A stretch of 64,000 nucleotides of DNA from Anaerolineales bacterium (GTDB lineage Bacteria > Chloroflexota > Anaerolineae > Anaerolineales > UBA11579), in contig JAJTXV010000001.1 in assembly GCA_021463845.1 (NCBI GenBank), positions 248,001-312,000 on the forward strand. The letters run 5' to 3'. Each line of letters opens with the position of its first letter. Position 1 is the stretch's first letter. Positions 56,919-64,000 of this stretch are shown piece by piece. Position numbers and translations under genes: made by a program. The notes beneath the pieces are model-generated. The model was given only the letters and a program-made list of their open reading frames with translations. It was not told where the DNA came from and did no database searches.

Positions 56919-58407
56919 AGTTGAGCGTGCCGAGGGCGTCGAGCCCGGCCCGCAGGCGGGCCAGCACCGTTTCGCGGCCGATGAGCTCCATGCTCTCAAA
57001 GAGTGGCGGGCTGATCTCCTGGCCGGTGGTGGCGTTGCGCAACTGGGTGAACAGGGCGCCGGCCTTGATGCCGAGCTCGTCGGCGGCGGCGCGCATGGGC
57101 GCTTCAGCCGCGGCGGCCGTGAGCTCCGGCAGGGCTTCGAGGATGCTGAGGGCCTTGGCCAGGGCCGCGGCGGACTCGGCGAGGGTCTTGTCTTTGATGA
57201 GCAGCTTCTCGGCCGGCACGTCCACGCTGGGGCGGAAGAAGAAGCCGGCGATCTCGGGCGCATCGTCAAGGGTGGTGATGCGCTCCTGGATCAGCGGCGT
57301 GATGCGGGCCAGCAGGACCGGGTCGGCCGGCAGCCCGGCTTTCTCGAAGAAGGGCAGCAGGCGGCGGGCCAGCTCTTCGGCGGGCAGGGCGCGGATGTGC
57401 AGCCCGTTGAAATGGTCGAGCTTCTTGAAGTCAATCGCGGCTGGCGAGGGGTTGAGCTTGCTGATGTCAAACTTCTCGATCAGGTCCGACAGGGTGAAGA
57501 ATTCGGTCTTGTCGTCGTAGCTCCAGCCCATTAGCGCAATCCAGTTGAGCACGCCTTCGGGCAGGTAACCCAACCCGGCCAGGTCTTGAATGAAGATCGA
57601 CTGGCCGGTCAGTTTCATGGCCTCGGTTTCGCGCTTGCTCATCTTGCCCTTGCCACTGGGCTTGAGGAACACGGAGAGGTGGATCCACTTGGGCTGCGGC
57701 CAACCAAAGGCTTCGTAGATGTGCACATGCAGGGGCAGGCTGGGCAGCCACTCTTCGCCGCGCAGCACATGGGTGATGCCCATCAGGTGGTCGTCCACCA
57801 TGGCGGCCAGGTGGTACAAGGCGTGGCCGTCACTCTTGAGCAGGACGCGGTCGTCGATGGTGTGGTTCTGGACGGTGATGTCGCCGCGCAGCTCGTCGTG
57901 CACGGTGATGCTGCCGTCCTTGGGCGCCTTGAAGCGCACTACATGCGTCTCGCCGTTGGCGACGCGCTGCTTGGCTTCGGCCAGCGGCAGGTCACGGCAC
58001 TTGCCGGAGTAATGCGGCGGCTGCTTGGCTTCCTGTTGGGCTTTGCGCACCGCGTCGAGTTCGGCCGGCGTGCAGAAGCAATAGAAGGCTTTGCCACGCT
58101 CGACTAACTGCTCGGCGTGCTGGCGGTATGTATCCATACGCTGAGACTGGTAATACGGGGCGTGCGGGCCGCCGACGCCCGGGCCTTCGTCCCAGGGCAG
58201 GCCAAGCCATTGCAGGCTGCTGGTGAGGTCCTGCTCGGCGTCGGGGTTGTAGCGCTTCTGGTCGGTGTCTTCGATGCGTAAAAGGAATTGCCCGCCAGTT
58301 TGGTGGGCAAGCAGATAGTTGTAGAGGGCGGTGCGGCCGCTACCCAGGTGGGTAAGGCCCGTGGGGGAGGGCGCAAAGCGCACCCGGGCTGCGTTGGTCT
58401 GCGTCAT
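56917..58407 (-). CDS. gltX: glutamyl-tRNA synthetase
   Basis: 496 residues, class I synthetase. The HIGH-type motif is in RFAPSPTGLTHLGSGRTALYN and the KMSKS-type motif in GKGKMSKRETEA. FLLRIEDTDQKRYNP is the family Glu-binding region, and the C-terminal helical anticodon domain is present. It charges tRNA-Glu, and tRNA-Gln as well if the enzyme is non-discriminating, which is not decidable here. The start is probably ATG 58407 (MTQTNAARVRFAP); TTG 58416 is also in frame. Neither has a ribosome binding site. Confidence 0.95.
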   Translation of the reverse strand: MTQTNAARVRFAPSPTGLTHLGSGRTALYNYLLAHQTGGQFLLRIEDTDQKRYNPDAEQDLTSSLQWLGLPWDEGPGVGGPHAPYYQSQRMDTYRQHAEQLVERGKAFYCFCTPAELDAVRKAQQEAKQPPHYSGKCRDLPLAEAKQRVANGETHVVRFKAPKDGSITVHDELRGDITVQNHTIDDRVLLKSDGHALYHLAAMVDDHLMGITHVLRGEEWLPSLPLHVHIYEAFGWPQPKWIHLSVFLKPSGKGKMSKRETEAMKLTGQSIFIQDLAGLGYLPEGVLNWIALMGWSYDDKTEFFTLSDLIEKFDISKLNPSPAAIDFKKLDHFNGLHIRALPAEELARRLLPFFEKAGLPADPVLLARITPLIQERITTLDDAPEIAGFFFRPSVDVPAEKLLIKDKTLAESAAALAKALSILEALPELTAAAAEAPMRAAADELGIKAGALFTQLRNATTGQEISPPLFESMELIGRETVLARLRAGLDALGTLN

Positions 58408-58425
58408 GTAATGCAAAAGCCTTTG

Positions 58426-59532
58426 CTATGAGAAGTTGAGGGCGCGGTGGCGGGCAATGACGCTCTCCACCAGGCCGATGCCAAACATGAAGGTGAGCAA
58501 TGAGCTGCCGCCGGCGCTGACAAATGGCAATGGCAAGCCAGTGACAGGTAATAGCTGTATGTTCATACCCACGTTCACGATGGTGTGCAGCGCAATAATA
58601 ACGCCAATTCCATAAGCGATGAGCGAACCGAAGGCATCCTGCGAGAGTCGGGCGGCGCGCACACAACGCCAGATGATGAACAGCTGCATACCCAGCACGG
58701 CCATTGCACCCACCAAGCCGAATTCGGCCGAGATGGCGGAGAATATGAAGTCGTTGTGGCGCACTTTGAGGAAGCGTAGCTGCACCTGGGTAGCCTGGCC
58801 GTAGCCCTGGCCCAGCACGCCGCCAGAGCCGATGCTGATCAGCGCCTGGGTGACGTTGTAGCTGCTGCCGTAGCGGGCGTCTTCCTCGGGCGCGATGAAA
58901 CGAATGATGCGGTCGCGCTGGTAGTCTTGCAGCAAGGGGAAACTGACCACGGCAACAAGCAGGCCGCCCACAGTGAACAGCGCCAGATGTTTGAGCTTAA
59001 GCCCGCTGGCCCATAGCAGCGAGAACCACACGGTCAGCAGCACGATGGAGGTGCTGAGATTGGGCTGCAGCAGGATCAGGACCACCAGGCCGGCGGTGAG
59101 CAGCACGCTGCGGGCGACCCAACGCAGATCGCCGATCTTGTCGCGGTTGCGGGCGAAGAAGTCGGCCAGGATGATGATCATAGTGATCTTGGCCAGCTCG
59201 GAGGGCTGCAGCACCACCAGACCGATATTGAGCCAGCGCTGGGCGCCGAAGCTGGTTTGGCCCGCCAGGATGGTGAAGAGCAGCAGGACCACCAGCAGCA
59301 CATACAGCACGCGGCTGGCTGAGATCCATAAGCGATAGTCGAGCAGGGTGCAGACGACGATGACGGCCAGGCCAGCCAGGGCAAAGTAGATCTGGCGGCC
59401 GAGCACATTGAGCTCGATGAGCTCGGCGTTGCCGGCGATGGAGGAGCGGATCATGGCCACGCCGAAGGTGAGCAGTACAACGACTGCACCCAGCAGCCAG
59501 AAGTCAAAGTGTCGCCAGATCGCGGTTCGCAT
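58426..59532 (-). CDS. rodA: peptidoglycan glycosyltransferase RodA (SEDS family)
   Basis: 368 residues and about ten helices. SEDS hallmarks are GAQRWLNIGLVVLQPSELAK, LLQPNLSTSIVL, the large external loop with GSGGVLGQGYGQATQ and RHNDFIFSAISAEFGLVGA, and the C-terminal GLPLPFVSAGGSSLL. It polymerises lipid II for cell elongation together with the class B PBP encoded at 61680. It is separated from minE by a hairpin, and gltX follows after 18 nt. Confidence 0.94.
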   Translation of the reverse strand: MRTAIWRHFDFWLLGAVVVLLTFGVAMIRSSIAGNAELIELNVLGRQIYFALAGLAVIVVCTLLDYRLWISASRVLYVLLVVLLLFTILAGQTSFGAQRWLNIGLVVLQPSELAKITMIIILADFFARNRDKIGDLRWVARSVLLTAGLVVLILLQPNLSTSIVLLTVWFSLLWASGLKLKHLALFTVGGLLVAVVSFPLLQDYQRDRIIRFIAPEEDARYGSSYNVTQALISIGSGGVLGQGYGQATQVQLRFLKVRHNDFIFSAISAEFGLVGAMAVLGMQLFIIWRCVRAARLSQDAFGSLIAYGIGVIIALHTIVNVGMNIQLLPVTGLPLPFVSAGGSSLLTFMFGIGLVESVIARHRALNFS

Positions 59533-59556
59533 GGGGTCTCGTCAGCAGGCCAAAGA

Positions 59557-59584
59557 AATCTGCCCTGCAAGCGCAGGGCAGATT
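59557..59584 (-). terminator. hairpin after minE
   Basis: On the minus strand AATCTGCCCTGC, a 4-nt loop and GCAGGGCAGATT form a 12-bp stem immediately after the minE stop, followed by TCTTT. It probably ends or weakens min-operon transcription before rodA. Confidence 0.7.
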
Positions 59585-59585
59585 A

Positions 59586-59852
59586 TTACTCAGATGAGGG
59601 TTGCTTGGGAGTGGCTTTAATGGGAATCTCAGCCTGCAGCGTGGCGCTGCGCCCCTCCTGCACCATCTCAACGCGCACGGCATGGCGGTCGACGTCAATG
59701 TGACGGGCGACCACCTCGATGAGCTCCTGGCGCAGGGCGTCCATGACGCCGGGCGGCAGGGCGCTGCGGTCATGGATCAGCACGACCCGCAGGCGATCTT
59801 TGGCGGTGCTGGCGCTGCGCTTGCGCCCGAGGAGTTCGCTCAGGCTAGGCAT
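59586..59852 (-). CDS. minE: cell division topological specificity factor MinE
   Basis: 88 residues. Short N-terminal amphipathic helix, then KDRLRVVLIHDRSALPPGVM, the MinD-contacting region, and the C-terminal dimerisation strands (IDVDRHAVRVEMVQEGRSAT). It stimulates MinD ATPase and drives pole-to-pole patterning of MinCD. It overlaps minD by 8 nt. MinE in a rod-shaped, monoderm-like lineage argues for an oscillating Min system rather than the DivIVA type. Confidence 0.92.
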   Translation of the reverse strand: MPSLSELLGRKRSASTAKDRLRVVLIHDRSALPPGVMDALRQELIEVVARHIDVDRHAVRVEMVQEGRSATLQAEIPIKATPKQPSSE

Positions 59853-60657
59853 TGCGCCCTTCTTTGGACTTCATCAGTTTGGAGAGGCGGCCGAGGAAGC
59901 CGTTGTTGCCGTTGCCGGCGCTGAAAGGCACGTCTTCGCCGGTGAGGCGGCGGGCAATGTCGCGGAAGGCCTGGCCGGTCTTGCTCTTGGGCTCCAGCGC
60001 GATGGGGGCGCCCTTGTTGGTGCTGACCAGCACGGCCGTGTCATCCGGCACGATGCCGATCAGCTCCACGGCAAGCAACTCCAGTACATCCGCCACGGCC
60101 AGCATGTCGCCGCGCTCGACCATTTCGGTGTTGATGCGGTTGACGACCAGCTTGGCAGGGCCTTTCTGCTCAGCCTCGACGAGGCCGATGATGCGGTCGG
60201 CATCGCGCACGGCGGATACTTCCGGATTGGTCACGATCACGACTTCGTCGGCGGGAGCGATGGCGTTCTTGAAGCCGCGCTCAATCCCGGCGGGCGAGTC
60301 GATCACAATGTAGTCAAAGTCCTGGCGCAGCTCATCACAGATGCGCACCATGTCCTTGGGGGCCACGGCGTTTTTGTCACGGGTCTGGGCGGCGGGGATG
60401 AGGTAGAGCTCCTCCAGGCGCTTGTCGCGGATCATGGCCTGGCGCACCTTGCAGCGGCCTTCGACTACGTCTACCAGGTCGTAGACGATGCGGTTCTCGA
60501 GGCCCAGCACCACGTCAAGATTGCGCAGGCCGATATCGGCGTCCATGCAGACCACCTTGTGGCCCATGGCCGCCAGTGCGGCGCTGATGTTGGCGGTGGC
60601 GGTGGTTTTACCCACGCCGCCTTTGCCAGAAGTGATCGTTATTACGCGTCCAGTCAT
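59845..60657 (-). CDS. minD: septum site-determining ATPase MinD
   Basis: 270 residues. Deviant Walker A TSGKGGVGKTTATANIS, then CMDADIGLRNLDVVLGLENR, DSPAGIERGFKNAI, and a C-terminal amphipathic helix (GFLGRLSKLMKSK) for membrane binding. It recruits MinC and is released by MinE. ATG 60657 (MTGRVITITS) is chosen; the frame is open upstream but that part reads through minC. It lies 5 nt after minC. Confidence 0.96.
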   Translation of the reverse strand: MTGRVITITSGKGGVGKTTATANISAALAAMGHKVVCMDADIGLRNLDVVLGLENRIVYDLVDVVEGRCKVRQAMIRDKRLEELYLIPAAQTRDKNAVAPKDMVRICDELRQDFDYIVIDSPAGIERGFKNAIAPADEVVIVTNPEVSAVRDADRIIGLVEAEQKGPAKLVVNRINTEMVERGDMLAVADVLELLAVELIGIVPDDTAVLVSTNKGAPIALEPKSKTGQAFRDIARRLTGEDVPFSAGNGNNGFLGRLSKLMKSKEGRNA

Positions 60658-60662
60658 CGTAT

Positions 60663-61370
60663 TTATCCTAGTGTCCAATTTTCTGCAATAACCTGCCCGT
60701 CTTGCACGCGGGCAATTTCGGGGGAAACCTGGCCGCGCTCGGCAGGCGGGATGGCAATGTGCCCGGCGATGCGCAGCTGGGTGGGCGAGAGGTCCATGGC
60801 GCACACGATGGCTTCGGCATTGCCGTTGGCGCCGGCGTGCACCAGGCCGCGCAGGCGGCCCCACACCACCACGTTGCCGCCGGCCACCACTTCGGCGCCG
60901 GGGTTGACGTCACCAATGATGGTGATGTGGCCGGGGGCGTGCAGGCTGGCACCGGAGCGCAGGGTGCGGCGCACCATGATGCCGCCATCCGGCCCGATGT
61001 CCTGCGGGGCGGCTGCTTCCTCGTAGCCGTCCTCGGCTTCGGGTTCCGGGGCGCGGGAGCCGTCGTGGATGCGGGTGGCCAGGCCCATCAGCTGGGCGCT
61101 GCGCTCGGTCTGGGCAGAGTTGCTGAGGATGCCCCACAGCAGCAGGCCGCTATCGGTGACGCGGTCACGCAGGCGGCTCATGGCGGCCACGTTGAGGTCG
61201 TGCGCGTCTACGTTGATGATGAGCTTGGCGCCTTTGAGGAACTCGCCGCGGCGGGCTAGCTCTTCCAGCAGGGCTTGCTCCAATGCGGGCCACTCGCCCT
61301 CGGGCAGAGTGACCAGCAGGCCCTCGCGGATGCCTTTGATGTCGATCTGAAGTGCTTGAACGTCGCTCAC
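60663..61370 (-). CDS. minC: septum site-determining protein MinC
   Basis: 235 residues. The N-terminal domain (about 1-105) inhibits FtsZ assembly. An acidic linker (EPEAEDGYEEAAAP) leads to the C-terminal beta-helix (VRRTLRSGASLHAPGHITII, DVNPGAEVVAGGNVVVWG, LRGLVHAGANGNAEAIV) that binds MinD. The start is GTG 61370; an extended -10, TGCTATAAT, ends 6 nt before it and no ribosome binding site is present, so minCDE mRNA is probably leaderless with a GTG start. Confidence 0.94.
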   Translation of the reverse strand: MSDVQALQIDIKGIREGLLVTLPEGEWPALEQALLEELARRGEFLKGAKLIINVDAHDLNVAAMSRLRDRVTDSGLLLWGILSNSAQTERSAQLMGLATRIHDGSRAPEPEAEDGYEEAAAPQDIGPDGGIMVRRTLRSGASLHAPGHITIIGDVNPGAEVVAGGNVVVWGRLRGLVHAGANGNAEAIVCAMDLSPTQLRIAGHIAIPPAERGQVSPEIARVQDGQVIAENWTLG

Positions 61371-61376
61371 CGAAAA

Positions 61377-61385
61377 ATTATAGCA
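61377..61385 (-). promoter_or_regulatory. extended -10 of the leaderless minCDE operon
   Basis: Read leftward, TGCTATAAT (TATAAT at 61377-61382) is followed by TTTTCG and the GTG start at 61370. The extended TGn element may compensate for the absence of a clear -35. Confidence 0.65.
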
Positions 61386-61439
61386 TCGCGGTTTGTGGTG
61401 CGCTGGGGATACGAGTCAACAGATGCATCATGGTGCGCC

Positions 61440-61656
61440 GGGGCGTATTTCGAAATAGACACTGCGAGGATCCTTGGCTGCGCTCAGGATGCACGAGGGG
61501 CAGATTGCTTCGTCCGTTCGCAGCTTGCATGAAATGCAAGCTGCAATACTCTTCGCAATGACGGAATGAAATGAGGGGCTCGATGCTGAACTATTGCCAG
61601 CAGGCATGAAAATCAGTACAGAATCGCGTAAGGGCGAGGCATGCCTCGCCCCTACC
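61440..61656. repeat. dispersed-repeat-like, non-coding DNA between minC and mrdA
   Basis: The 309-nt gap 61371-61679 has no credible gene. It holds an inverted repeat GCAGCTTGCAT-GAA-ATGCAAGCTGC (61520-61544). On the minus strand it contains the phrases TCATTGCGAAGAG and GACGAAGCAATCTGCCCC, typical of genomic dispersed repeats seen in many environmental bacteria. A 20-bp perfect palindrome, GGGCGAGGCATGCCTCGCCC, lies at 61632-61651, framed by GTA and TAC. It could be a mobile miniature element; only one copy is in the window. Confidence 0.55.
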
Positions 61657-61679
61657 AGCTTAGTGCTGACTTTGCAGAA

Positions 61680-63773
61680 CTACGGGGCCAGGCCGAGCTG
61701 GGTATCGATGGACTTGAGCTCGAAGTAGGCCTGGATGACGCGGTTGAGGATGGGGCCGGCGACGGAGGAACCTTCGCTGCCGTTGTAGACGAAGGCTACA
61801 ACGGCCAGCTCGGGGTCATCGTAGGGCGCGTAGGCCACAGACCAGGCGTGGCTGGGCCAGGCGCCGTACTGGCAGCGGTTGTTGGCGGCGGCCACTTCGT
61901 CACAGTATTCGGCGGTACCGGTCTTGCCGGCGGCGGGGATTGTGAGGTTGGCGAATCGCTCGGCCAGCGTGCCATAGGTCACGGCTTCACGCATGCCGCG
62001 CTGCACCGCATCCACCACGGCTGGGTCCACGGTGCTCATTTCACCGGTGGGGCGGCAGGCGCCGATGCCCTGCGGGTTTTCGTAGTGCTCGATGATGGCG
62101 TCTTTGGTAATGTCCCAGCGCAGGTCAGGCTCAAAGTCCTGAATGATGTTGCCTTCGCCATCCACGATCTGGCGCAGCAGGGTGGGGCGCATCTGAGCGC
62201 CGTCGTTGGCGATGGTGGCGGCGGAGACCAGCACCTGCAGCGGCGAAGACAATATGTAGCCCTGGCCCACGCTGGTGATGTAGGTGTCACCGGTGGACCA
62301 GTTCTCGCCCTGGTTCAGACGCTTCCAGGTGGGGTCGGGTACGAGACCGTCCACTTCGTAGGGCAGCTCGACGCCGAGGGCGCTACCGTAGCCGAGGGCG
62401 CGGGCGTAGGTGCCAAGGCGGCAGATGCCGAGGCCTTCGGGGATCTCGCCCTCGTAGCCGCCACCGAGCTTGTAGAAGTACACGTTGCTGGAGTTGGCGA
62501 TGCCGCCATAGAAATTCAACTGGCCGAAGCCGGCGCGGTTCCAGTCCACAAATTCACGGTTCTGGCCAGCTTCGCCTTCATAGAAACGCTGGCTGACCGT
62601 GATGGAGCCAGGGGTCTGGACGACGGTTTCAGGTGAGACGATGCCTTCGTTCAGCGCGCCGACGGCGGTGACGATCTTGAACACGGAGCCGGCCGGCAGC
62701 TCGGCGCCGGCGGCGTGGTTGATGAGCGGCTTGGTGGCGTCGGCCAGCAGCTGCTCGTAATAGTAGGCCGGGATGAAGCGGGTCATACGGTTGTTCTCAA
62801 AGGTGGGCCAGGACACCATGGCGAGCAGCTCGCCGGTGCGCGGGTTCATGGCGATGATGACACCGCTGGTCATGTGGCTGCGCGGCAAGTCGCGGAAGTA
62901 GGCGTTCCACAAGCCGAGCTCTTCTTCGATGATGGCAGAGGCGGCAGCCTGCAGGCGGGCATCAATGGTGAGTACGATGTTCTCGCCGGCCACCGCTTCA
63001 ATGGGCGGCTCAAGGTCACGCAGAATTTGCCCACCGGCATCGGTCTCAACGACGCGGCGGCCGGGCGTGCCGCGCAGCAGCTCATCGAAGTACAGCTCCA
63101 GGCCGCCATAGCCCACCTTGTCGCGGTTGGGTACGAAGCCCAGGGCACGCAAGGCATCTTCTTGAACGGCGGGGATGGGGCCGAGGTAGCCGATGATGGC
63201 GGCGGACATGGAGCCGGTGGGATATTCGCGGATGGGCTCAACCACTACCTCTACGCCCGGCCAGTCCACGGCGCGCTCTTTGACGGCGAGGGCCAGCTCG
63301 CGCGAGACATTGCATTGAATAGCAACGGGGTCATACGGCGAGAAGCTGGTCTGCAGCTCGATCATCTGGCGCACGCCCAGGTTGTCGCCGCATGGAATCA
63401 GCGGGTCATCAATGCTGCCGAGACTGACAGGTTGGTCGGTAAGCTCGGCCAAGGCGAAGACGATCTCTTCGATCTCGCCCTGGTCAGTGGGCAGGTTGGC
63501 GGGCACCACGACAATGTTGTAAGAGGGCACATTCTGCGCCAAGATGACGCCGTTGCGGTCATAGATCACGCCGCGCTGCGGGGCTAGGCTGATGACTTCG
63601 GTGCGGTTGCCCTCGGCCTGGCTGAGCCAGTTCTCGTGCTCCAGCACCTGCAAGTAGAACAGGCGCAGAATGAAGACGAAGAAGACCAGCGACACAAAGC
63701 CAAAAAAGGTGAAAAGACGCCACTGCTCCAGCGAGGTTGGGGACTTGGGAGGGGATCCGTTGAGAAGGCTCAT
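61680..63773 (-). CDS. mrdA: class B penicillin-binding protein 2 (elongation transpeptidase)
   Basis: 697 residues. One N-terminal membrane anchor (about 20-42), then the pedestal domain with RGVIYDRNGVILAQN, then the transpeptidase domain. SxxK is S363-VFK366 (LPAGSVFKI), SxN is S428-S-N430, and KTG is K617-TG (AAGKTGTAEY). It cross-links peptidoglycan made by RodA. The ATG overlaps the mreD stop (ATGA), the standard mreD-mrdA order. Several extra cysteines occur in the outer domains. Confidence 0.95.
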   Translation of the reverse strand: MSLLNGSPPKSPTSLEQWRLFTFFGFVSLVFFVFILRLFYLQVLEHENWLSQAEGNRTEVISLAPQRGVIYDRNGVILAQNVPSYNIVVVPANLPTDQGEIEEIVFALAELTDQPVSLGSIDDPLIPCGDNLGVRQMIELQTSFSPYDPVAIQCNVSRELALAVKERAVDWPGVEVVVEPIREYPTGSMSAAIIGYLGPIPAVQEDALRALGFVPNRDKVGYGGLELYFDELLRGTPGRRVVETDAGGQILRDLEPPIEAVAGENIVLTIDARLQAAASAIIEEELGLWNAYFRDLPRSHMTSGVIIAMNPRTGELLAMVSWPTFENNRMTRFIPAYYYEQLLADATKPLINHAAGAELPAGSVFKIVTAVGALNEGIVSPETVVQTPGSITVSQRFYEGEAGQNREFVDWNRAGFGQLNFYGGIANSSNVYFYKLGGGYEGEIPEGLGICRLGTYARALGYGSALGVELPYEVDGLVPDPTWKRLNQGENWSTGDTYITSVGQGYILSSPLQVLVSAATIANDGAQMRPTLLRQIVDGEGNIIQDFEPDLRWDITKDAIIEHYENPQGIGACRPTGEMSTVDPAVVDAVQRGMREAVTYGTLAERFANLTIPAAGKTGTAEYCDEVAAANNRCQYGAWPSHAWSVAYAPYDDPELAVVAFVYNGSEGSSVAGPILNRVIQAYFELKSIDTQLGLAP

Positions 63774-64000
63774 GGGTTCGCTGGGCTTGAGATCAGCTTG
63801 TTGAACTCTGTGATTAAAGCATTCACGGGTAAGAGAAGGATGAGATTCAGCAGCATGGTCGGCAGGGTGATGAGATTAAAAGCATCCCCGGCCGAAATGG
63901 GGTTATCCGAAAGCCAAAGGTAACCCAGGGTAATGATGTGGATGACAAGAGTGCCCAGAATGAGGCTTGTGAGCATGGTGAGCATGCGCACCTGCCAGAC
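63770..64000 (-). CDS. mreD: rod-shape-determining protein MreD (C-terminal part)
   Basis: The frame is open to the right window edge, so the N-terminus is missing; a GTG at 63991 is only the first internal start codon. The visible 76 residues contain two or three hydrophobic helices (LTSLILGTLVIHIITLGYLW and LPTMLLNLILLLPVNALI). With its overlap on mrdA this fits MreD, the membrane partner of MreC/MreB. mreC and mreB are expected just outside the window. Confidence 0.75.
   Translation of the reverse strand, partial: VWQVRMLTMLTSLILGTLVIHIITLGYLWLSDNPISAGDAFNLITLPTMLLNLILLLPVNALITEFNKLISSPANP

Noticed and set aside
1-64000. CRISPR arrays, insertion sequences, phage genes
   Set aside because: No regularly spaced direct repeats, transposase, integrase or phage structural gene was found on either strand.

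Overview
The window reads as a GC-rich chromosome segment of a monoderm-type bacterium, most likely a member of the Chloroflexota (Anaerolineae-like). This placement is inferred from gene content: a Tad pilus cluster without a secretin, an mre/mrd/min/rod morphogenesis block, runs of large GT-C/YfhO-type membrane proteins, and many promoters whose -10 box lies directly before the start codon. No marker gene allows a firm species call.

Layout. 1-5275: four polytopic GT-C-like membrane proteins, the first cut by the window edge. 5342-13312: a NarL-type response regulator and histidine kinase, then a Tad/Flp pilus operon (flp, cpaB, cpaE, cpaF, tadB, tadC). 13317-17119: comF, hpf, folE, a second orphan flp pilin, and a leftward folate operon (pteridine-reductase-like SDR, folB, folK). 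17240-21501: thioredoxin-like lipoprotein, HAD hydrolase, and a copper operon (csoR, copZ, copA) with a visible CsoR operator. 21552-27792: Tat-exported L,D-transpeptidase, ccdA/tlpA redox pair, a glutaredoxin-DUF2085 fusion, and pgeF, yggS, yggT, yggU and a zinc-ribbon protein. 27838-36095: five membrane proteins, four of which form a duplicated two-gene module (A-B-A'-B'). 36289: tRNA-Gln(CUG).

36402-56867 is the most interesting part. It appears to be a catabolic locus under an XRE-cupin regulator: an M24 creatinase/DddP-like enzyme, a double cupin, a beta-hydroxyacid dehydrogenase, E1alpha/E1beta/E2 of a 2-oxoacid or acetoin dehydrogenase, an aldehyde dehydrogenase, a leftward amidohydrolase, and a ribose/nucleoside-type ABC importer (permease, lipoprotein, double ATPase). 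The second permease is fused in one 817-residue chain to a complete amidohydrolase. A second double cupin and a Tyr/Lys-less SDR close the set. The layout suggests an importer that passes its substrate to a hydrolase tethered at the membrane exit, followed by oxidation to acyl-CoA. The substrate is unknown.

56917-64000 (all leftward): gltX, rodA, minE, minD, minC, a gap with dispersed-repeat-like DNA, mrdA (PBP2) and the C-terminal part of mreD.

Opposite-strand ORFs up to 982 codons are shadows of the GC-rich coding regions and are not listed as genes. Membrane-segment counts are estimates by eye.
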